This document shows, piece by piece, positions 10,789 to 23,713 of a stretch of 64,000 nt of DNA. Every line of letters starts with the position of its first letter. The stretch's first letter is position 1. Origin of the DNA: Rhizaria sp. SCN 62-66 (Eukaryota > Rhizaria, unplaced). The stretch spans positions 62,001-126,000 of the forward strand of contig MEDY01000069.1 of NCBI GenBank assembly GCA_001724265.1, read 5' to 3'. Under the pieces are notes generated by a model. It was not told the DNA's origin, did not search any database, and saw only the letters and a program-made list of their open reading frames with translations. The position numbers and the translations under genes were made by a program.

Positions 10789-13700
10789 TCAATCATAGCT
10801 GAGCGAGATAGCGTCAAGCCGAACAAGCACCTGACTGCCGTCCTCACCCTCCACCGGGTTCCCGTCGCCGTCCACGAGCGCCGTGATGACCTTGCGCTGC
10901 GAGACGACGTCGGTGGCGAAGACCGCGAACGAGCCCAGCGTCTCGCCAGTCTCCGCGGGCGGCTTGTCGGGCAGCGAGATCTTCCCGCCGCGCACGCGCT
11001 CCTTGTACATCTCGAACTGCTTGTGGAACGCCTGGTTCACGTAATCGACGTTGACGCTCTCGACGTCGAGCAGCATGATCGCGAACTCGGCCGACGGCGA
11101 CTCGGGATAGTACTCCAGCACCAGCTGCTGCGCGAACACAGGATTCCCAACCTCGGCCAGACACTCCGTCGTCTGCCCGCTGAACTCCCAGCCGCCGTCC
11201 GCGCCGCGCCGGTACACAAACGCGATCGGGTTTGCGTACCGCGCCGCGATCGTGACTTCTTTCGCGGTCGCGGCCGCGGCCTCGGCCGCCGCCGCAGCCG
11301 CGGCAGGGTCCATGGCGCGCAGGGGGAGGTTGTGGCACGACAGCTGCACGGTGAGCAAGTGCGTGCCCTGCCCCGACGGTGCCGGCGCGAGCCCGGAGTC
11401 GGCGTCGTACGTGTGTTGCGCGGCCTGCGCCGCGGCCCACTCCCCGGGGAAGGCCTCGCCCAGGCCGGGGCCGAGCGGACCGGAGAGGCCTGGAATGCTA
11501 GAGCGCCGTTGCCGCTCAAGCTGCTGCTGGATCTGCAGCAGGTTCTGCGCATGCAGCAGGTTGTTCTGCATAATCTGCGCCTGCGACATCCCCTGAGGCT
11601 GTGGCTGCTGTTGCTGTTGCTGCTGCTGAACGGAGGCGGATGAGCCGCGGCGCATGCCTGCGCGCTGTTGCTGCTGCTGCTGTTGCTGCTGTTGGCGCTG
11701 CGTCTCGCCCTTGCTCTCGCGCAGACGCCGCAAGTCGCCGCCCTTGTGCAGGTTGTCTGTGCTGCCGCTGCGGGGCGCGGGTGTCATCGCGGGGCCCAGC
11801 GCGTCGCCGCTGCCCATGACCTGCGACGACCGCCGGCCCGAGCGCGGCGCCAGCGGGGACGCCAGCTGCGCGTAGTACGCCTCCTGCTGCTGCTGCCGCG
11901 CGCGCGCCTTGGCGTCCTTTTCGCCGGCCGCGTTGTGGCCGTGCGCTGCGGTCGACGTGGGCGACAGCGGACGGCTGCTATGACCGTCGCCGCCAGTGCC
12001 CGCGTCCGCGTCCGACAGCGCCTCGCTGTCGCCGACGGATCTAGGCTCGGGGATACCGCGTAACGGCGAGGCCGGGTTAGACGCGCGCCGCCGCGCCATG
12101 GGGGCAGCAACGCCGCCATTGCTGTGGAAGCCAGAGGCTGAGCCGGTGGGCGACGTCGAGCCGACCGGGGAGGCGCTGAAGCGGCCGCCGTCGCCGCCGT
12201 CGCCATCGCCTTGCGGGGACGACTGTGAGACGACAACGCGCGCCTTGGGCGTGAAGAGCGCGACCGTGGGGTCGTTAGAGGCGTCGCCGTGATCGTCGTC
12301 GTGCGCGGGCGGGTACAAAGCAGGCAGATGCGACGGCACGGCGCCGCCGCGGCGCGAGTGCGCGTTGGCGTTGGCGTTGGACGGCGCGCCAGAAGCTCCG
12401 GAGGGCGTGGGAGCCGGCAGGGGCGGGCGGCGGCTGGCCAGGTAGGCTCGTGAGTCCGCAGAACTGTGGTACGTCTGCTGCCCGTTGTTGCCGTAGCCTT
12501 GATCGTCGTAGTAGCCACCCTGGTCGCCGCTGCTATCATAATCACCGTATTGGCCGTCGCCGCTGCCGTCATCACCGTAGTAGTCAGGGTGCTGGTTCGC
12601 GCGGATGTCGTTGTTATTGTTGTCTTCGGGCGCAACGCTAACGGTCATATCAGGCTTGAGGTCGATGCACAGCGACATTGCAGGTGCGAGCTGGCGACGC
12701 GCGGGCGCACGGCGCCGCGGCGAGCCCCGGGTGGAGCTAGAGCCATCAGCACCCTGCTCACGGTCGGTGTCCTGGCCTAGACCGTCGTCGTGGTCGTGGC
12801 CGTGCTCGTCGTCGGAGTTGTCGTCGTTCTCGTCGGCTTCGGCGGGGTTGTTGGGCACGAAGCAGCACGACGCGAGCAACGCCCTGGCGAGCCCGACCCT
12901 GTGTCCGGGGTCAAACATCGCGTTCTGGCGGCCGTACACGCTCTTAAGCTGCGCCACGGGCAGCGACACTGCATACGCAGTCAGCGAAGGGAGGTCAAGC
13001 ACGCGGATCTCAATCGCCCACTGCGGTGTGACGAGCTCGCTGACGACCACGGCAACGTGGCGGTTCGACAGCAGCGTCTCGCCGCGCAGCAGCGTCGTCT
13101 GCGGCGCCGTCTCGCGCGCGAACAGCGAACGCATCTGTGGCAGCGACAGAGACGCATTGGGATTCAGAATGAGTGTCGTCGTGTTCTTCTTGCCGCTAGG
13201 CCCGCGCTGGTACGCCGCAGCGTTGGCGTCGTCGGCGTCACGGCGCTTTCTGCCCCCGCGTCTCCCGGCGTTGGCCGCGGCATGGAGAGCGGCTGCGCCG
13301 TGCTCACGCCGCTGCTGCGCCGCGAGCGTCGTGGTTGGGCCCGGCGCGACGGGGTCCGTGCCCGCCAGCGCGTGCCACGCGCGCGACTGCGCCGTGGGGA
13401 TGCGCGCGCTGCCGTCGCTGTGGTGGTCGCGCGCGGACGCGCCGCCGCCGCTGCCGTGCGCCTGGAGAAACTCTAGTCGCTTGCGCTGCGTGGCGTTGGC
13501 GGGCGCGACGCCGTTGCTCGTGGTTCCGCGCGCGGCCTGGTCGGCCTCGATTTCGGCGCGTTGCTGCTCGGTGATCACGCCGAAGTCGTGCAGCGCGGCG
13601 ACCGACGCGCCGGGCCCGCGCGACAGCGGGTCCTGGTACGGGAAGCGCGACGCGTTCTGTGCGCGACGACGCTTCTCCTCGGCGTGAGCGACCCACTGCG

Positions 13701-14142
13701 CGCGCGAGTGAACGGGCGGAACGGCGGCAAGGCGCTTGTAGAGCTTGAGATTGTCCTGGGTGATCTTGTCGTGGCGTTTGGCGCGCGCCACAGCATGCAG
13801 CGTGGGCGGCGGCGGCGGCGGGGCGGAGATTTCGTTCAGCAACGACGTCTGGTTCGGCGGGGGGCGCGCGGCCGTGTCGGTGGGACGCAGCAGAGAACGC
13901 ATCTTCTCGACCATCTGGATGTTTGCGCGCTGGATGCGGGCCTGTTCCTCGTACTCGGCCTGGATCTTTTTCGGGTTGCACCGCAGGTGCGGGAACTCTG
14001 GCGGCGCAGCATTGTCGATCATGGGGCGCGTGGTGCGCAGGCGCTCCTTGTGGAGGATGCGGCTGCGGTGCAGGTGCGTCAGGTCCGCTAAGGTCGGCGC
14101 GTCGCTGCTCACCGCAAAGGGGTTGCGCCCGGTGTGAGACAT
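10789..14142 (-). CDS. CFAP97-like flagellar protein with C2-like C-terminal domain
   Basis: The start is the ATG at 14142 (1117 residues); the longer frame to 14169 begins with TTG. Residues about 50-90 carry the CFAP97/hemingway signature: FPHLRCNPKKIQAEYEEQAR followed by an amphipathic helix ending VEKMRSLL. CFAP97 proteins act in cilium and flagellum assembly. A second compact block lies near residues 322-440 (TTLILNPNASLSLPQMRSLF, then TLLSNRHVAVVVSEL). A long Ser/Gln/Gly-rich middle includes two polyglutamine tracts. The last 195 residues look like a C2 domain: LLTVQLSCHNLPLRAMDPA, TIAARYANPIAFVYRR, WEFSGQTTECLAEVGNPVF, FAIMLLDVESV. CFAP97 relatives I know are short and lack such a tail, so this is a lineage-specific fusion or a more distant relative. 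The C2 call is by resemblance only. It ends in TGA. Confidence 0.75.
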   Translation of the reverse strand: MSHTGRNPFAVSSDAPTLADLTHLHRSRILHKERLRTTRPMIDNAAPPEFPHLRCNPKKIQAEYEEQARIQRANIQMVEKMRSLLRPTDTAARPPPNQTSLLNEISAPPPPPPTLHAVARAKRHDKITQDNLKLYKRLAAVPPVHSRAQWVAHAEEKRRRAQNASRFPYQDPLSRGPGASVAALHDFGVITEQQRAEIEADQAARGTTSNGVAPANATQRKRLEFLQAHGSGGGASARDHHSDGSARIPTAQSRAWHALAGTDPVAPGPTTTLAAQQRREHGAAALHAAANAGRRGGRKRRDADDANAAAYQRGPSGKKNTTTLILNPNASLSLPQMRSLFARETAPQTTLLRGETLLSNRHVAVVVSELVTPQWAIEIRVLDLPSLTAYAVSLPVAQLKSVYGRQNAMFDPGHRVGLARALLASCCFVPNNPAEADENDDNSDDEHGHDHDDGLGQDTDREQGADGSSSTRGSPRRRAPARRQLAPAMSLCIDLKPDMTVSVAPEDNNNNDIRANQHPDYYGDDGSGDGQYGDYDSSGDQGGYYDDQGYGNNGQQTYHSSADSRAYLASRRPPLPAPTPSGASGAPSNANANAHSRRGGAVPSHLPALYPPAHDDDHGDASNDPTVALFTPKARVVVSQSSPQGDGDGGDGGRFSASPVGSTSPTGSASGFHSNGGVAAPMARRRASNPASPLRGIPEPRSVGDSEALSDADAGTGGDGHSSRPLSPTSTAAHGHNAAGEKDAKARARQQQQEAYYAQLASPLAPRSGRRSSQVMGSGDALGPAMTPAPRSGSTDNLHKGGDLRRLRESKGETQRQQQQQQQQQQRAGMRRGSSASVQQQQQQQQPQPQGMSQAQIMQNNLLHAQNLLQIQQQLERQRRSSIPGLSGPLGPGLGEAFPGEWAAAQAAQHTYDADSGLAPAPSGQGTHLLTVQLSCHNLPLRAMDPAAAAAAAEAAAATAKEVTIAARYANPIAFVYRRGADGGWEFSGQTTECLAEVGNPVFAQQLVLEYYPESPSAEFAIMLLDVESVNVDYVNQAFHKQFEMYKERVRGGKISLPDKPPAETGETLGSFAVFATDVVSQRKVITALVDGDGNPVEGEDGSQVLVRLDAISLSYD

Positions 14143-14579
14143 CGGTGGCGACGAAGAATGACGAAGCAAGACCTTGCTTGTTCTGTGTAGGGTCTTCCCC
14201 TTCGCGTTGTTAAGGTATGTCCTTTGATGAGGTAAGACTGACTTTTGGAGTGGGTCTGGGGAAAGCTATAGAGAAAAGCAGATGCAGAAAGTGCAGTTTG
14301 AGTCTAAGTCCGCGCTAAATCTGAATTATGCAGTGCTGCATGATGTAGAGGGCGATGAGTGAGGGTCGCGAGGCGTTACTGAAATGCGCTTTGTGGGGGG
14401 TGCATCATGGCCCTACACAAAGCGTTTCACAACCTATAAAGTATATTGTTAAGTAGAACACATCACTGCTCATTGATTCATGGACGACTAGACCTAGATA
14501 ACGATGACACGACGTATTGCAGACACTTGAGATTCCTTCGTCGGTCTGTTCTTCGTTGGGTTTGCCAGATGTCTTCAAG

Positions 14580-14888
14580 ATGAGTTCCGAAAAAGTCGAG
14601 GGGCGTCGTCTCCTGCCGCTCAAAGTGGCTTATCGTGAGTCAACTCCGTCTGCACAGAGGGCTATAGTGTACGGAGGGGAGCGCTATCAGCCGATTCGGG
14701 ACGTCATGACCTCTCGGGTGTGTTGTCGGTTTTTATGTGATTCGACAGCGGTCTAGGAACGCGTAGTTGATCCGCCATTTCCAAGGGTCTTCGTCTACAT
14801 GTCTGACGAAGGCGAGCTTCATGTTCCAACTGCGCTGTTGCGGGCCACTTTTTCGTTTATTTATGTTCGCGCCCTGGTCATTCCCTAA
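14580..14888 (+). CDS. Possible small ORF spanning a TAG (doubtful)
   Basis: An ATG at 14580 opens a frame of 102 codons to TAA at 14886, provided the TAG at 14754-14756 is read as sense, as it appears to be elsewhere in this window. The peptide begins MSSEKVEGRRLLPLKVAY and has no recognisable motif. Base composition is intermediate between the spacers and the real genes, and the GACGTC element at 14700 lies inside it. It may be chance, since dropping one stop codon lengthens random frames. Confidence 0.15.
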
Positions 14889-15175
14889 TTAATCCCGTAT
14901 AATCTATTGTCTGTACTGCGATTGCATTCGTTGATATGCTCGTATCTTGACTCCACAGCTGTGACCACAATCGGCTTTGTGCTTCGACCGTTCGCCATGT
15001 TTTCTCGTCTCGACCCATTCCCTAACAACTCCCACTCACCCGGCGAACATTGCCGTTTTGTTATCTTGCACCATTTGTAGACTCCTCGGCCCAGCCGAGC
15101 GTAGCGTGCGTTCCTCTTCGCTTCGACTCAGACTGCCCCGCCTCTCGCTGGGACTTCCTTCAGTCAGAGCTCGAT

Positions 15176-15195
15176 TGGACTGGACTGGACTCGAC
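15176..15195. repeat. TGGAC pentamer tandem repeat
   Basis: Three perfect copies of TGGAC are followed by the variant TCGAC, in the leader of the WW-RING gene about 100 bases before its ATG. It is a small tandem repeat with no known role. Confidence 0.7.
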
Positions 15196-15296
15196 TTCGA
15201 CTCCACTTCAGTTTTTCTCTTGTCTTTTGTCTTACTTCCTAGTTAGGCTTGACTGGCTGACTCTACTTACTGCCCGAGAGAGCAACTTGTAACGAA

Positions 15297-16861
<1,565 letters not shown>

Positions 16862-17785
16862 GTTGTTACGGTGACGGTTAATGAAATAACGACTTGTTGT
16901 TCGTTTGGTTTGCTCATGTTCCCTTTGTTATGTTTCATTGTCCTCCTCTTGTGCTAATTCTTTTGTTCTAGTTTATCCAGTGTTCTTTTGTTTTCATCTT
17001 TGTTTATATCGTTATGTGCGTTGATCATATACTCGTACTTGCCTTATTGTATCTGCTGCTGTGTTTCCCGAGTAAACTTCCTTGGTGACTGGATGCTTTG
17101 TATAGCTACCTGACACTGTCAGACGGTGTGATTTGTCTATATCCTGTGATGTTGGAGCCCGCATATCTTGTTCCGAGCTGCGCGAATGCTGTCTGCGAGC
17201 AGTGTGATATACCATGTGCTACCAATGAATGCGTTGCGAGTAACAGAGATAGACACCCGCCTGAGTTCACGGAAGATGTGTGTACAGAATCAATGTTTTT
17301 GCAGAATACATGTCACTATCTTAAAGCTGGAACATACGAATATTGCATCGTTAGACGAACAATTGACTCGCGTTTAAGCGCAAACTTGCCCCAATCAAGT
17401 ACGGCACTCTCTGGCACTGGCAATGGCGTCGAGAGGCCGGTCTGCAGTCGGGACGTCGCCGGCAACAATGCTGGTGGAATTGCGATGCACTTTGTTCATT
17501 AAGATAATATTTAGCGAATTAATTGAGAGGCAACTATCTAGTTGTATTGGTTTGTACATTTCTATATCTTGGGGTTGCATACTCAGCTTATTATCTCAAT
17601 ATCTGCATCCACCTTCCCTCCGTCGACTCGTTTAGGCGCCCCAACCTTCTCCATCCAGATACCCCACCTCCCCAGAACCCCCTAGGGCCCGTTGCACACG
17701 CATTTGATTTACCACACTGTGTTGTACCTACGCCACCCACCTAAAACGCTGTCTGAGGCCGGTTGGCGCTTCCCCAGCTCTCCCG
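16862..17785. other. Intergenic region before the giant gene
   Basis: This AT-rich spacer follows the WW-RING gene. A Cys-rich open frame at 17149-17502 is listed separately as doubtful. A GACGTC palindrome lies at 17452-17457, about 330 bases upstream of the nucleotidyltransferase start. Pyrimidine-rich sequence from 17610 to 17785 is the probable leader. Confidence 0.5.
17149..17502 (+). CDS. Doubtful Cys-rich ORF
   Basis: An ATG at 17149 opens 117 codons ending in TAA. The product begins MLEPAYLVPSCANAVCEQC and has about ten cysteines, several closely spaced (CANAVCEQCDIPCATNEC). There is no signal peptide and the codon composition is more AT-rich than that of the accepted genes. It lies in the spacer upstream of the giant gene and could be part of a leader, a decayed gene or chance. 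Confidence 0.15.
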   Translation: MLEPAYLVPSCANAVCEQCDIPCATNECVASNRDRHPPEFTEDVCTESMFLQNTCHYLKAGTYEYCIVRRTIDSRLSANLPQSSTALSGTGNGVERPVCSRDVAGNNAGGIAMHFVH

Positions 17786-20700
17786 ATGGACACAATCCTT
17801 ACACCGTCTGTACTGGACGCTGAATACGTCCTTCAATGTCTCTACACGCCTTACTCCGTTGTTCGTAAACGCCTCGTTGTCTTCAAGGCTATCCGCGAGG
17901 TATGTGATTTACTGCGACCGCACTCACTACATAATTTGCTCTGTTATTATGGCACAATCTCCCTTTTCCCACTCTCACCACGTCCCCAAATACCCATGTC
18001 CACTGAACCTTCCTTTCCTGTCCGCTCTCTCTCTCGCACTTAGCTCATCCGCATGGTTGACGCCGGCGCCCCCGTATACGTCTACGGCAGCGGTCCTCGC
18101 TCTGTGGCGCTGCCCGGCGGCGACATCGACATCGGCGTGCTCACCCCATTCGCGCCCCAGACCTTCCTCGCAGCCTTGCAGCACACCATGTACCTCACCG
18201 CCGCCGGACAAGAGGCCACCAAGGAGGCCGCAGCCGACCGCGCCTGTGCCGCTTCACCAGCCTTCTTGCGCGCACCCTTTTTGCCGCAGCAATAGCAGCA
18301 GGTGCAGGGGCCAGCAACTCCCAACCGGGCCCTGGCCCTGGCACACGCCGCCAAAGCTGCCCCGCACGCGTCATCTTCATCCTCTTCATCGTCCGGCTTG
18401 AGCGCAGCTGCGGCCGGTCAGAACGGGCCCGCGGTGACCGTGGATGCTGACGGGGCCGTGACCGTCGCTGTGCCGCTTCCGGGAGGATCTGCTGGCAGTG
18501 GCGCTGGCAAGGCTGACACTGGCAAGGCTGCCCACAGTCACCGCTGCCCGCGCTGTTCGGGCCGCATCAAGCCCCCTTCTATTTCCGGCCTTGGTGTCGG
18601 GACTTGCTGTGAGCCGGAGACTGGGGCTGTGGCGGCCGCGGCACGGACGCTGCTGGACGGACTGGGCGTGCTGCCCTGGGCCGCCCCGCCACGGTTCAAA
18701 ACGCTCTCGGCAGCGCTGACGACCGCGATCACCAACACCTACGCCTCCACCGCCGCTGGAGCCGCTACAGCCACCGCCACGCTTGCGGTCGCCGGCGCGA
18801 CGCCTGTGGAGGGCGCGGTACTGCAGCCTCGACAGGTGCAACAGCTGCTGATGACGAACGCGCTGCTGGCGTTGCGCCGGTACCGGCTGACCCCGCAGCA
18901 GCACAAACAGGCCGCCCTTGGTATCCAGCCTAGCAGCAACAACAACAACATTAGCAGCAGCAACAATGCCCACGCGAAGCCTGTGTTGAGCCCGGAGGTT
19001 GCTGCCGCCGTTGCGGCGCTGCTGTCGCATTTGCAGGCGGCACCGGCAGGTCAGTCGTGTCATGATGAGAACCCAACCTCTTCGCTGACTGCGCCGATTA
19101 CTGTTGTGGCCGCACCTGCTGTGCCTGCTGTTGGTGGCCGGAACACGTCCGGTGCGAAGCTTTGTGGCCACGACCACGAGACCAAGTGCGACGGACACTT
19201 GGACGCTGATGACGGCAAGTGCAGCTGCAACTGCGCATGCACTACTAGCGACGCGAGTCTTGTCGTTGGCAACAGGAAAGCTGCCAAGAAGGACCGCGCC
19301 GCCGCAGATGCGCGTACTAGCGATGTCAACAGCGCCGGCGACTACGACTGCACTTGCGTTGTCAGCATTGCAGGCGGCTTACCTTGCAGCACGGACGCCG
19401 TGAACCACCGCGATTTCATGCACTGTCCCGCAGTCAGCCACGTGACGGTGCTAACGTCGTCCGAGGTCAAGCTGCTCAAGTGCCAAGTCGACGGCATTCC
19501 CGTCGACGTGTCGGTCAACACAATCGCCGGCGTCAGCGCGCTGTGCTTTCTGACACAGATCGAGGAGTGCATTGACGGCGTCACGCATGGTCCCATTGCG
19601 ACGAATACGCCTAGCTTGGCAAGTCCAGTCAGTGGCACCACAGGCGCTAACATCGACGCTCCCGTGACCGGCAACAATGACGACTTCCCCGCACTGTCCG
19701 CGGCGCCGCCGCAGCAGGCTGAAACCGGTAAGGGCAAGGGCAAGGGCAAGAATAAGCAGAACAGCAGCGCCAGTGCCTCCGCCAGCCACATCGCTGACTC
19801 AAGCCCCCGTGAGTCCGTCCCAGACGCGGCCTCCACAGCGGCGACGGCGGCTGCCGCGGCGTCACCAGTGCTGCCGAGGCACCTGCTGAAGCGCTCAGTA
19901 ATGCTCGTCAAGGCCTGGGCGCTCAAGGAGGCGCGGCTACTCGCGTCTAGACATTACCTGCTGTCGTCGTACGCCGTCGAGACAATGGTGATCTTCACCA
20001 TCAATCACTTCTACGCCGACTTGTCATACTGTTCGATTCCCTCGGCCGCGTCAACAGCGCCAGCACCAGCGCAGTCATCAACAAAGACTCCCCTCGACCC
20101 GCGCATGCTGCCGCTGTCCCCACTGTCGGTGTTCATTCGTTTTGTCGACATTTTCGCTACGTTCGACTTCTCACGCTTTGCAGTCTCGCTCGCCGGTCCG
20201 ATCCCGCTCAAGCCCCTCCCGGCCGCTGCCTACGCCTCTGCTTCCGCCTCTGTCTCTGGCCCGTCCGCGACTGAGCTTGCGACTGGTGCCTCACCGCTGC
20301 CCGGGGTCAGTCTCCACTCTCTCCGGCCCTACGACTTGACCTCCACAGCGGCCGCAATCGCCGCTGTCACTGCCACTACTAATACTAGCTCCACGGTGCT
20401 GTTGCCGTCGCGTGACGCCAACGCGCTTGACACTGCGGCCTCGTCGGGCTCGCTCTGGCTTGGCGTGCCGTACCCCACATATCACTATCTTTCCAGTAAC
20501 AATATCAACGATGACACTCCACGCTCAAGCAGCGCCACGAACGCTGCTTCGCATGTCCCCGTTCTTGGCCGTGCCAGTAGTGACTCCGAGGCCGCGCTGC
20601 CCTTCACGGCCCGCGCCGCCGCCGCACGCGCCCGCGGCGGCCCTCTGCTGTCCCAGCGCCAGCTGCAGGAGCTCATGTTTGGCAACGGCGGCCACGAGGC

Positions 20701-22731
20701 CAGCACGACGGTCGACCCTTTCACGGCCTCGGCGGCGGCGTCGGCGGCCGCGCACTCCGCGGTCTCGGCAGTCAACGCCGCGGCCGCACAGGCCGCCGCC
20801 GCCACCGCCGCAGCTGCTACTGCAGGCTCTAGTCCGACTGCGACAGGCGAGTTGAAGCGCTCCGGCAGTGAGGGCCACAACGGCGACTCCCCGGCGGCCA
20901 CGACACCGGTGGCCCAGGACCCCGCCTCTCAGACTGCAGCAGCTGCCGCCGTCGCAGCCGCCCCCAAGGCTGCGGCGGCGCTGTCCGGCAAGCAGTCGTT
21001 CGCCGAGGTCGTGTCAGACTCGCTGCACAAGGCACGGCCGCGCTCCGTCTCGGCCTCGGCCTCTGTCTCGACCTCCGCTGGCACTGGCACTGGCGTGGGC
21101 GCCGCGGGTGTTGTCGCCTCATGCCAGTCGACGTCTCCAGTCGCCGTGAACGCGAGTCTTGCGACCGCCACAGCAACGGCACCTAACGCCACACCTGCGG
21201 CCCCTGTGGCTGCGTCGGCGCGCCCGCCTCTGGCCAGCTCCCCCGACTCCTCGTCTTCGTCCTCGTTCTCGTCCTCGTCTTCGTCCGCCACTGCGGCGGC
21301 ACCCAGCGCCGGTGCGCGGCCGCCGGCGAGCGCGAGCGCACGGCTGAGCGGGAGCGTCACGACCCCCGCGGCCGCGCCTGCCCCGGTCCCGGCCCAGTCG
21401 GATCCGCTGGCGCTGCCCGCGGTGCCAACTCTGCTCGTGCCCTCGGCACCCATGCGCCGCTCGCTCACGCTCTTCGAGCACCACTATGCGGCCGCCACCG
21501 CCGCAGCCGCCGCGGCCGCGGCCGCCGCCGCCGCCGCAGCAGCTGCCGCAGCCGCTTCGGTGTCGCAGGCCGACTCTGTGTCCACCGGCACGCCCGCAAC
21601 CGCGGCTGCGGGCGCCGCTGCGACTGCGGCTTCGGCAGCCGGCGCTGCTGCGAGCGTTGCTGGTGCGATCCCGGCGGGCCAAGGCCGGCCGCCGACCCCC
21701 GCGCTGAGCACCGCGGTGGCGCCGTCCGTGGCCGGCGTGCCCGTGAGCGCGATGATGCTCAGCGGCGGCGCGGGCGAGCTGCCCCTTGTCGTCGTCGACC
21801 CGCTCGACGCCGGGAATAACATCGCGCGCGCGGTGTCGGCCTCGAGTGCGCTCCGCATCACCGCGGCGCTCGCGCGGGCGCGGGCCATCGTCGGCGAGGT
21901 CTGGGCCTCCGCTGTCTCTGTCCTCAACGCGAGCAGCAGTGACTGCAGCGCTGTTGCTGCGCTTCCCGAGGCAGATGCAGAGACTGCTGCCGAGGCCGAG
22001 GCCGCTGCCGTGCGCGCGCGTGCCGCCTTTGTCTCCGGCGTGGGCACCCGGCTCTTCAACAACACGCTCTCCAGCTACGACTCTGCGAACCCCGTCACGG
22101 GCGCCGCCGTCACCGCCGCTGCCGCCGCGGCCGCCGTTGCCGCTCCCGCTGACGCCGCGCGCGCCACGGCGGGCACGCGCCCGTCGCTGGACGCGTGGAC
22201 GTGGTCCGTGCCGTCCGCCGTGCTCGTCGAGCAGCGCGCGCGGCTGCGCGAAACGAGCAGCGCCGTCGCGGCGCTGCGGCCGACGCTGTACAACCACTAC
22301 CACAGCTACCACGCGTACATCGCCCACGCCAACGCCGCGGCCAACAACCAGGCGCGGCTGCAAGTGCAGGCGCAGGCGCAGGCGCTCTCGATGCAGCAGC
22401 AGGCGCAGTTCGCGCAGCAGCAACAGCAGCTTGCGCAGCAGGGCGGGGCGTCCCAGTCGCCGCAGCAGCCGCAGCTGTCGTTCCAGCCGCTGCCGGTGCC
22501 GCCGCAGCCCGGGCTGGTGCCCGCGCTGCCGCCGTCGTTCCCGCTGCACATCGCACCGCACGCGGTGCCCGCGCACAGCCACGCCGCGCTGGTGGCGCTG
22601 GCTGCGCACTACGGCATTTTCGTCCCGACGTTGGCCTACGCGGCGATGCAGCAGCAGCAGCAGTCGTCGCACACTGGCGGCGCGGGCCTCGGCGGCGACG
22701 GAGCGCTGCCACCCGGCGTGATGCTCATGTC

Positions 22732-22770
<39 letters not shown>

Positions 22771-23649
22771 GTCGCCGTTCGGCGCCGTGGTCTACGGCAA
22801 TAGCCCTAGCGGCATTCCACCGCCGCCCCAGTTCGCACCCCACGGCCACCCGCAGCAGCAGGCGCCGTTCGGCTGGCCGGCCCACGCCCACAGTCCCTTC
22901 GCTGCCCACAGTCAGTTCGCTGTCCATGGCCCCGCGTTCGGCCCCGGCGGCAGCCCCGGCGCACCCGGCGGCGGCGGCGGCGGCTACGGCTTTGTGGCCC
23001 ACGGCCTTCCGCACCCGCACAGCGGTCCGCACGGTGGGGGCCCGTTGCACATGCACATGTCCGCGGCCGGGCCGCCAGTGTATGGCGGCGGCGGCGCCGT
23101 GGCGATGGGCGGCATTCCCGGCTTGGCGGGGCTGCCGCCGATGCTGCCGCACGGCAACGCGCTTTACTTCACCTCCCACCAGCAGCCATATCAAGCACAG
23201 TCGCAGTCGCATGGCCAGGCTCAGGGCCAGGGCCCGCACCGCAGTCGTGGCGGCTCCCCGATGCTCGCACCCACCGGCCCCGGCGCCGGGGGCGGCAGCG
23301 CCAGCGGCGGTGTGCCCCCGCCTCTGCAGTATGGCCGCCAGACGCCGCCGCTGCTCGCCGCGCGCGCGCCGCTGCCGCCGTCGGGGCTCGCCGCCAGCAC
23401 CAGCGCCAGCGCGAACGCCAACGCTGCCGCGAGCGTGACTGTGCACAGCGGCGCCGGCGTTTTTGCGTCGTCGTCATCGTCATCCTCGCCGTCGTCTCCA
23501 CTGCAGCCGTCGCCGCATGCGGTCGCGCATGCAACCGCGACCACGGGCGCTGCGCCGGCGCCGGTGGCGCAGTCGTTCGCGTCCGTGGTCGCGGCGGCGA
23601 GCGGCTCGCCACAACTGCAGGCGCTCAACGTGGCCGTGCCCCCGCCGTT

Positions 23650-23713
<64 letters not shown>

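Larger units (their letters stand above)
14143..15296. other. Divergent intergenic region
   Basis: This 1.15-kb spacer separates the CFAP97-like and WW-RING genes and should hold two promoters. A GACGTC palindrome lies at 14700-14705. A candidate small open frame (14580-14888) is listed separately. The last 120 bases are the pyrimidine-rich leader of the WW-RING gene, including a short TGGAC tandem repeat at 15176-15195. Confidence 0.5.

Noticed and set aside
18293-18302. Separate gene starting with GTG at 18302
   Set aside because: The upstream exon in the same frame carries the nucleotidyltransferase signature that the downstream domain requires, so both belong to one gene.
21119-23446. 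775-codon minus-strand open frame
   Set aside because: It is an antisense shadow of the repeat-rich nucleotidyltransferase tail, with poly-Arg/poly-Leu composition; the plus frame is continuous with a recognised domain.
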